NCBI GenBank assembly: GCA_004369045.1
Contig: ML213503.1
Location: 757,343 to 821,342 of the forward strand
DNA: 64,000 bases
Direction of reading: 5' to 3'
From: Heliocybe sulcata
Lineage: Eukaryota > Basidiomycota > Agaricomycetes > Gloeophyllales > Gloeophyllaceae
This document shows, in pieces, positions 56,220 through 64,000 of the stretch; the first letter of the stretch is position 1, and each line of letters starts with the position of its first letter. The notes under the pieces were generated by a model that was not told where the DNA came from, searched no databases, and saw only the letters and a list, made by a program, of their open reading frames with translations. The translations under genes and the position numbers were made by a program.

Positions 56220-57218
56220 CTAGGCGATGCCGTCGTACGGATTGGGGGTAACGGTGTACGTGCGTTCATGTCGTCCGTCGGAGGGTGCAACGTGCGCTTG
56301 CGGGTAGGGATCCGGGATAATGTCGCCAGTATCATGCTCGTACGGCGCCTGCTGATAATCCAAATGGCTCTCAAACGGATTCGCACACCGCAGCACATCG
56401 CTCGCAGGCCTCGGGTCCAGCGGCACAATCCCCGGCCTCCTCACGACCGCCCTTGGCTGCGCCAGGTCCTCCACCGACGGGTACCGGTCCTCCCCCTGAG
56501 CCTTCAGCTGCACCTCCCAGCTCCGCTTCTCCCAGTCCGGCACGAACTCCTCGGCCCCGTCGGCCCCCTTCTTGCGCTGGCCGCAACACAGAATGTCGAG
56601 CAGGAAGCCGGACCAGGCGTCGTAGAAGACGACGGTGATGACCATAACAGCGAGCCCGCTGATGGCGATGACGGCGATGCCCAGGACTTTCCATTCCGTC
56701 GAGACGCCGGAGAGGCCTGGAAGAGACGAGGAGGTGCTGGGGATCGGAGCAGCAGCTGTGCTTGTTGCGAGTGGTCTTGCAAAGATGTCAGTCGCCGGAG
56801 CTGTTGTGGGCCCATTTGTGGTCGTCCCGGTGATGAGGTAAGAGGTTGGACTTGAGATCTCAGCGCTAGTAGTAGACGTGTGCATCGCATCCTTAGTCTT
56901 CGTGGATATCTTCATACTTGAACTTGAACTGCCAGTCTCAAAGATATCTTTCCCAAGAGCCGTCACCGTTGGCGTAGTCCGCAGAGTCGTAAACGGGTCC
57001 TTCACGATCGGTTCCGGTTCTGCTGGCGGAGGGTAGATAGGTCCGCCATCGCCGAAGAGCCCGCCAAAATCCTTTTTCTGCAAAGATAGGCCAGCAAGAG
57101 TGCCCACAGCCGGGTGCTCAGAAGATGCAGGACGTAGCGGTATAGAGAGTGCAGAAGGAAGTACAGACAATACACAAGCAACATAGAGCAAGGCGCAGAC
57201 GGCTGAAGGCCTTGGCAT
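56220..57218 (-). CDS. Single-pass Ser/Thr-rich membrane protein
   Basis: One continuous 332-residue frame. The ATG at 57218 opens a signal peptide (MPRPSAVCALLYVACVLSVL, then PSALS). The ectodomain is low-complexity Ser/Thr/Pro (likely O-glycosylated), including GGLFGDGGPIYPPPAEP. One transmembrane helix follows: VLGIAVIAISGLAVMVITVV. The cytosolic side starts FYDAWSGFLLDILCCGQRKK, and the Cys pair suggests palmitoylation. The remaining 120 residues are hydrophilic, ending TVTPNPYDGIA at 56220. The layout (signal, Ser/Thr stalk, one helix, short tail) is like fungal cell-wall sensors of the Mid2/Wsc sort, but no WSC domain is present. No introns. Function inferred only from layout. Confidence 0.72.
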   Translation of the reverse strand: MPRPSAVCALLYVACVLSVLPSALSIPLRPASSEHPAVGTLAGLSLQKKDFGGLFGDGGPIYPPPAEPEPIVKDPFTTLRTTPTVTALGKDIFETGSSSSSMKISTKTKDAMHTSTTSAEISSPTSYLITGTTTNGPTTAPATDIFARPLATSTAAAPIPSTSSSLPGLSGVSTEWKVLGIAVIAISGLAVMVITVVFYDAWSGFLLDILCCGQRKKGADGAEEFVPDWEKRSWEVQLKAQGEDRYPSVEDLAQPRAVVRRPGIVPLDPRPASDVLRCANPFESHLDYQQAPYEHDTGDIIPDPYPQAHVAPSDGRHERTYTVTPNPYDGIA

Positions 57219-57647
57219 GAGGGTCCTACAAGCGCCGAGTCCAGCCGGCGTGGATGCAAGGAAAGTAGAGACTTAGGAAGGGTATACAGGAGACTGGCAA
57301 GACAACGTGGAGGAGACAGACTCGGAGAGACAGGAAGTGTAACGCCGAACGCGTCCTAAGTAGCTGGTCACATCTCACGTGATTGGATCGGTGCAGCCCT
57401 TCACTAAAGCTTCACTAGTCACTTGCAGTCCTCTTACAGAGTCCATGCTTTCGTATTAACAAAACTACACAAAAGATAACAATACAAGACGAACGCAAGG
57501 AGCGCGGAGAGTTAAGTAACTATAAAGTAGTCCGAGTCTGTTCTTCAAGCTATACATCAGGGCAGGGTATCGTGTACGTATGTCAAAAGTTCGTAATTCG
57601 TCAAGAAGTTCGTAGAAAAAGATAGCAATGCAGTGAGCCAAGAAGTC
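57219..57647. other. Intergenic between GH5 glucanase and Ser/Thr-rich membrane protein
   Basis: A 429-bp tandem minus-strand gap holding an AT-rich stretch (57440-57620). It should contain the GH5 3' UTR and the membrane-protein promoter. No gene or repeat is seen. Confidence 0.45.
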
Positions 57648-59252
<1,605 letters not shown>

Positions 59253-59296
59253 CGTTAGGAGAGTGCAGGCTGGAAGGATGCGCAACTGGGCGTCGA

Positions 59297-59304
59297 TATT
59301 TATA
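59297..59304 (-). promoter_or_regulatory. TATA-like box of the GH5 gene
   Basis: TATAAATA on the minus strand, 45 bases upstream of the GH5 start codon. Position implies a short leader. Confidence 0.5.
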
Positions 59305-59559
59305 TTTTATGAAGGTGTTGCCATTAGGTTGCCAACAAGTTGCCAATGACAGGGAGTTTACTCCACAGGGATCTGGGTTTCCGATTTGGCAGGGGTCGGT
59401 AAATGAGAAGAAGAGCCTCATGTGTGGGGTTATGTCCTTACCGGTTGAGGTATGGGGCGCATTGCGTACGCTGACATCAACGTTGAGTAAACAGAATGCA
59501 GGGTTTTTGTCCTGCAGGTTCGGGTAGCTCGGCGTAGACGTTAATCCTGCTCGGCCGGA

Positions 59560-61010
59560 CCACAAGAAAGACGCGAGGAATGTCGTTTATAACCGAGTGA
59601 CAAGTGCAGAAGAGTGACCGACGAATGTAAACAACCGAGTTCTGACAGTTGCGCTCCTTGCCTTCTTCGCATTAGTCGTTTCCTTACGTTCTTATCACAG
59701 ACTTCACCGTCAGTCCCGTGACGGTATACTGGACTTCTTGTACCTGCCTGCAGGGATGCCCGCCGGCAATGTCGGAAACGACTTGGAAGAGGGTTGTGCG
59801 CTGTGCCGTACACCAGCGGTCGAGTACTTGGAGCATCTCTGTCGAGACCTGAGCGACATTCGAGGAGGTAACCAGGGCTGGTGGAGAGAGATTAAGCAGC
59901 GAGATTTGCTCCGATGAATCAAGATCGCAAAGTGCCCGCGACTTGGTCTGACGTCGGACGAACCTCGGCCCCGTAAACCATTTATGGTTAGTACCAGTCC
60001 ATATATGGCACATTCTAAGAATATTATACATGTTAAACATTGAACGTACTTTTTCTGTGTGGTGCCAGTACTCCTCCTTATAATTAAGACATGCTATTAA
60101 TTAACGAACCGGGTTAACTGACTGAACACCTGGCGCGGTATGCTTTGCGTATTCGGTTCCTTCCGGTAATCCCATTTCCGCCACAGCAATCCACAGGCGA
60201 ATTCGAGGATCGTGTTAACGATCACATTAATAGTCAGGAGACGAAGCTGGCAGCCGTGAAACTCGTAGTGTAAGCAAAGCACTTTCCCTCGGACAGATGT
60301 GCATGTGCGACCAGCTGCAGGTGACCTAGCATGGGTTATAGAGCGCGTTAGTTCCGCGGCACACCGCGTTGCATAGTTAGGGCGTATTCCTAGAAAGACG
60401 GTACGAGATCCATACTTATGCGAACAAAACTTGGACGGGAGACGGTTCACTGGACATCGAAGCATCATTCCAGAACGTAAGCTCCGCGGCAACTGACCGG
60501 TCAGATGGCTTCCAGGTCAGTAGTGACCTGGAAGCCATCCTCTGGTAATAATCGCATCGAATGCCAACCGGCCCAAACCGCATGTCAGCATAGCAGGACC
60601 CGGACCGTCTTGTTGTTCTTGTCGCAGCACGACGCACCTTACTCGCAGCAACAATATCTCGACGTGGGCTCCCGCGAATTCATAGCAGAGTCGGATAAAG
60701 AACAGATAGCAGACTGTCCATTGCCAATCTAATCGTAACCATCTGCCACAGAACGGACGAGAACCCTGCACTCAGAAAACGCGTCCAACACGCCTGCCGG
60801 GTCTATCTTTGCGCGTCGTTCGATTCTCGGGAAGACATATCGAATGTACCAGAGCGCAGACAGACAAGTAAGGCACGAAAGGGCTAGAGGAATGCTTGAG
60901 AAAGACGTCCCGAGGCTGTTCTGATAGCCAGCGCTGCTGTGCTTGACGTCAACGAACGTGGATGTGCAGGTCAGCGCCGGCGGTGTTGCCATCCCGAAGG
61001 AGGTCAGGGA
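59560..61010 (-). other. Poorly resolved stretch, possible multi-exon membrane-protein gene
   Basis: Between the GH5 promoter and UAP1 lie 1.9 kb without a clear gene. Minus-strand pieces look protein-like: an ATG near 60990 gives MATPPALTCTSTF and a hydrophobic SSIPLALSCLTCLSALWYIR. Another stretch (about 60650-60720) reads DWQWTVCYLFFIRLCYE, and a third (about 60150-60250) has LLTINVIVNTILEFACGLLW. The spacing would suit a multi-pass basidiomycete membrane protein with short introns. I could not join them with consistent splice phases, so it may be a decayed gene. A perfect hairpin sits inside. Confidence 0.3.
60504..60539. repeat. Perfect inverted repeat, 16-bp arms with 4-nt loop
   Basis: Arms 60504-60519 (GATGGCTTCCAGGTCA) and 60524-60539 are exact reverse complements around a GTAG loop. 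The 12-bp palindrome CTGACCGGTCAG abuts it at 60493-60504. Confidence 0.9.
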
Positions 61011-61209
61011 ACGAGAAGAACCCCAGGCTGTGGGGATGACAACATACAGCCTCACGCCGGGGTCTAGTTGTACGGTATAGCCCGAAACTGCCAGCAGCTG
61101 CTAGCTATAATAATCAGCCACATCCTCCTCCAGCAAAGCATCCGTTCGTTCCTGGCCTCTCGTTTGTCCCTGCATAATCACGACTACATTCTCCTCACGA
61201 ATAATACCA

Positions 61210-62748
61210 TGCCCACTTCCACTTGCATCGACGATCTGCGCAAGCGCTACGAGACTGCCGGGCAAGGCCATGTCTTCCAGTTCTGGCCCAAACTATCGGA
61301 GCCCGAGCGCGCAAAGCTCGCGAAGCAGCTCGAGGCTCTCGACATCGAGCGCGTCAACCGCATCTACAAGAAGGCTGTCACCACGGAGAAGGAGGCGAGC
61401 GACCCGAACGCGAAGCCGGAGTCCATAGAGCCTCTGCCCGAGAAGGCCAGCGACACGACCGTCGGCGTGCCCGAGAAGGAGAGGGAGTGGCGGACCGTCG
61501 GTCTCCGCGCTATTGCGAGAGGGGAGGTGGGTGTGCTGTTGATGGCCGGTGGGCAGGGGACGCGTCTGGGGAGCTCTGCGCCGAAGGGGTGCTACGACAT
61601 TGGTTTGCCGTCGCACAAGTCCCTCTTCCAGTACCAGGCGGAGCGTATCGCGCGCTTGCAGCAGGTTGCGGAGAAGGAGTGCGGGAAGCCTGCAGGGACT
61701 GTGGTCATCCCTTGGTATGTCATGACCAGCGGACCAACGCGTCGGGAGACCGAGGACTTCTTCAAGAAACACTCGTTCTTCGGCCTTGACTCCAAGAATG
61801 TCATCATATTCGAGCAAGGTAAGCATTGACGCCCGAACTATAGTGCAGCTGCTAATTTATCTGATAGGTACTCTGCCTTGTCTAACGATGGACGGCAAAG
61901 TCATGCTCGACTCCCCATCAAACATTGCTGTCGCACCCGATGGCAACGGCGGCCTGTATGCTGCTACACGTCAGCCCTTATCCTCCGACCCTTCGCACAC
62001 CGTCTTATCAGACCTGCAGAAGCGCAAGGTCAACTACGTCCACGCATACTGCGTCGACAACTGCCTGGTCAAGGTCGCCGACCCTGTATTCATTGGTTAC
62101 TGCATCCAAAAGCAAGTCGACTGCGGCGCCAAGGTCGTACCCAAGACCTCACCCACCGAATCCGTCGGCGTCGTCGCCGTCCGCGACAAAAAATTCGGCG
62201 TCGTCGAGTACTCCGAGATTTCCAAGGAGCAGGCGGAGAAGCGCGACCCCAAGACCGGCGAGCTCGCCTTCCGCGCGGGCAACATCGCTAACCACTTCTA
62301 CACTACCAGGTTCCTGAACAAGGTCGAAAGCTTCGAGGACCAGCTCGCCTTCCACATTGCGCGCAAGAAGATCCCGTACGTCGACGAGAACGCGCAGCTC
62401 GTCAAGCCCACCAAGCCGAACGGCATGAAGCTCGAGATGTTCGTCTTCGACGTCTTCCCCTTCACGCAGCAATTCGCCGTCCTCGAGGTCGCGCGCAACG
62501 AGGAGTTCAGTCCGCTGAAGAATGCCCCGGGGACTGGGGCCGACGACCCCGAGACGAGCCGCCGCGACTTGCTGGCGCAGCAACGCCGCTTTTTGGAGCA
62601 CGCGGGCGCCAAGGTCAAGGAGGGCGTCGAAATCGAGATCTCGCCGCTCGTCAGCTACGCAGGAGAGGGATTGGAGTCGGTGAAGGGCAAGACCTTCACG
62701 CGCTCCGGACTCGTCTCGCACTTGGAGGAATTGGACGCACTAGCATAA
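61210..62748 (+). CDS. UAP1: UDP-N-acetylglucosamine pyrophosphorylase
   Basis: Makes UDP-GlcNAc from UTP and GlcNAc-1-phosphate, the donor for chitin, N-glycans and GPI anchors (EC 2.7.7.23). The ATG at 61210 gives MPTSTCIDDLRKRYETAGQG, then FWPKLSEPERAKLAKQLEAL. The nucleotide-binding signature is VLLMAGGQGTRLGSSAPKGC, followed by QYQAERIARLQQ and WYVMTSGPTRRETEDFFKKH. One intron follows EQ at about 61818; exon 2 gives TLPCLTMDGKVML, the GlcNAc-binding APDGNGGLYAA, VNYVHAYCVDNCLVKVADPV and FRAGNIANHFYTTRFL. The C-terminus ends LVSHLEELDALA at 62748. Only one intron, length normal, all signature residues intact. Confidence 0.96.
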
Positions 62749-63004
62749 ATCACTGTATCAGTATAATCTCAAGGACGGACATCACGAGCTTGTTTGGGAC
62801 TTGTGTTTGGAGGACTCTATCGCGGACTCAGTAGAACCACCCTTAATACTTTCTGTTCTTTGTCTTAAAACTCCAGGATGGGTACTTAGCTGCCTGACGG
62901 CGTGCGTCCGTTGCGATCCATTATAATTAATGACAATGTGTATTATGGCGTACTCGGAAGGTCCTGGGTGGGTGTCGCCTGATAGTCGACAATAATGTCC
63001 GACG

Positions 63005-64000
63005 TCAGTCCCCTGAAGGAGGTTCTGGTGGGTGCGCTGCGGCGGCTCTCCGCCTCTCCAGCTCTTCTCGGAGGGACGCGAATATGCGCTGTGTCCGCTC
63101 GGATTGTGGCTATTCCAGCTGCATATCAGATCACCTGTCTTTGGCAAAGGAGAGCCGCACTTACATCCGTGCAACAACTGATCAGCTTATCGATCAGCAT
63201 ATTCTGGCCCTCATGCGCGCTCTCCAGCTCTTTCGCCATCTGCCTTTTCTTCAGGGAGTGAACACAGGAGCGACACGCATGTGTCACAAGTCAATCGCCT
63301 ACCTGCTCCTCCAGAAACTCTGCTCTGGCTTTCTCCCCTTCAGCTACCTGCTTCTGCTCCGCTGCTCGAGCTCTTGATAAGAGAACCTCGAGCTCCTTGG
63401 ATCGGATGACGCATTCGAAATGTCGCTCGCGGAGTTCGTATTGTCGAAGGACCTCCTTTAATCGCTCTCGGACGCTACCAAGGAATCATCAGGATGTATG
63501 CGGGGAAAACTGGAAGGCAGGCGTACACTATGTCGAACATATCCTCCAGGGCGCGCCTCGCTCTGCAAATCAAAGTGTAAGGATAGTGAATATGTAAAGG
63601 CTGGGTGAACGTACTCTCGAGGATTGTCCGTCCAATTCTTTTTTAGCTTCTGCCGTCTGCTCTCCACTCTATCATCCTGTTCCACGTTCATCAAGAGCCG
63701 CCTGCAGGCCGATGGATCATGCACTCACCAAACCATCCGTGTCGGGTGCGTCTGTCAGGTCCATCAACTCCACGGCATATATCTCATCGCCATCTTCCAT
63801 CCCCGCTTCCTCGGGCGTCTGGTCCGCTTCCAACATCCTGCCACCATAGGAGAAGATAAACTGCATGCTGGAAGCATGGCTGCTGGGTGCGGCGTTACCG
63901 TCCGGCTTCGCAGTCCCATTCACCTGAGCATTCGAAGCAGACCCTGCCGACGTCCCCGCCTTCACACTCTCCACCTTCTTACTCGTCGACGTCTCCATCC
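63005..64000 (-). CDS. Ubiquitin-like plus coiled-coil protein, C-terminal part (5' end outside window)
   Basis: The 5' end is beyond base 64000. The first visible exon has a low-complexity stretch (VNGTAKPDGNAAPSSHASS), then the end of a SUMO/Rad60-like fold: MQFIFSYGGRMLEADQTPEE and GMEDGDEIYAVELMDLTD. A 52-nt intron (63681-63732) joins TDGL to DDRVESRRQKLKKNW, and further introns lead to ARRALEDMFDI, then VRERLKEVLRQYELRERHFE, IRSKELEVLLSRARAAEQKQ and MAKELESAHEGQNMLIDKLI. This is a helical coiled coil with some taxilin flavour. The last exon is QRIFASLREELERRRAAAAH, ending PPSGD at 63005. Splice phases agree throughout. An alternative reading ends the ubiquitin-like protein at 63672, but that makes the downstream exons headless. 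Confidence 0.65.

Noticed and set aside
63672-64000. Ubiquitin-like protein ending at TGA 63672 as a separate gene
   Set aside because: A 52-nt intron with normal borders joins it in phase to the coiled-coil exons, which otherwise would have no start region.

Overview
The window is a 64-kb piece of a gene-dense fungal nuclear genome, most likely a mushroom-forming basidiomycete (Agaricomycete). The evidence is small multi-exon genes on both strands, introns of about 47-65 nt with GT..AG ends and fungal CTNAC-like branch sites, gene gaps often below 200 bp, and protein families read directly from spliced exons: an Agaricomycete-type cytochrome P450, class I myosin, a Cds1/Chk2-like FHA kinase, PFA4, OLE1 and UAP1. 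I see no bacterial, viral or organellar sequence, no CRISPR array and no recognisable transposon.

Layout, left to right. 1-19 kb: N-terminal half of a P450 (-), S-formylglutathione hydrolase (+), FHA kinase (-), ribosome-export GTPase LSG1 (-), a LYR-motif protein (+), exocyst SEC8 (-), an LDAH-type lipid-droplet hydrolase (+), guanine deaminase (+) and CutC (-). 19.2-23.4 kb: a patchwork of segmental duplications between CutC and the fatty-acid desaturase OLE1. It holds two altered copies of a divergent gene pair whose full version lies at 28-31.4 kb (PFA4 and a predicted mitochondrial protein), plus pieces resembling the OLE1 promoter and the CutC 5' end. 23.4-31.4 kb: OLE1 (+), double-bromodomain RSC4-like (+), PFA4 (-) and the full mitochondrial gene (+). 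31.5-38.2 kb: a SAS4-like nuclear protein (-), NAF1 (-), an intron-containing tRNA-Trp (+) and a mitochondrial carrier of the OAC1 type (-). 38.8-47.1 kb: Mdm1/SNX13-type sorting nexin (+), TRM6 (-) and an intronless She4/UNC-45 myosin chaperone (+). 47.6-56.1 kb: class I myosin (+), a coiled-coil protein (-), riboflavin synthase (-) and a small predicted mitochondrial membrane protein (+). 56.2-64 kb: a Ser/Thr-rich single-pass membrane protein (-), secreted exo-beta-1,3-glucanase GH5 (-), a poorly resolved 2-kb stretch, UDP-GlcNAc pyrophosphorylase (+) and the C-terminal part of a ubiquitin-like/coiled-coil protein (-).

Most genes are housekeeping. Shared themes are chance or weak synteny (cell wall: GH5 and UAP1; trafficking: SEC8, sorting nexin, myosin I), but the She4/UNC-45 chaperone lying directly upstream of its expected client, myosin I, is notable. 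Five gene pairs are head-to-head with only 130-170 bp between start codons. Gene models were spliced by eye: start and stop positions were checked base by base where stated, and interior exon borders are approximate unless given.
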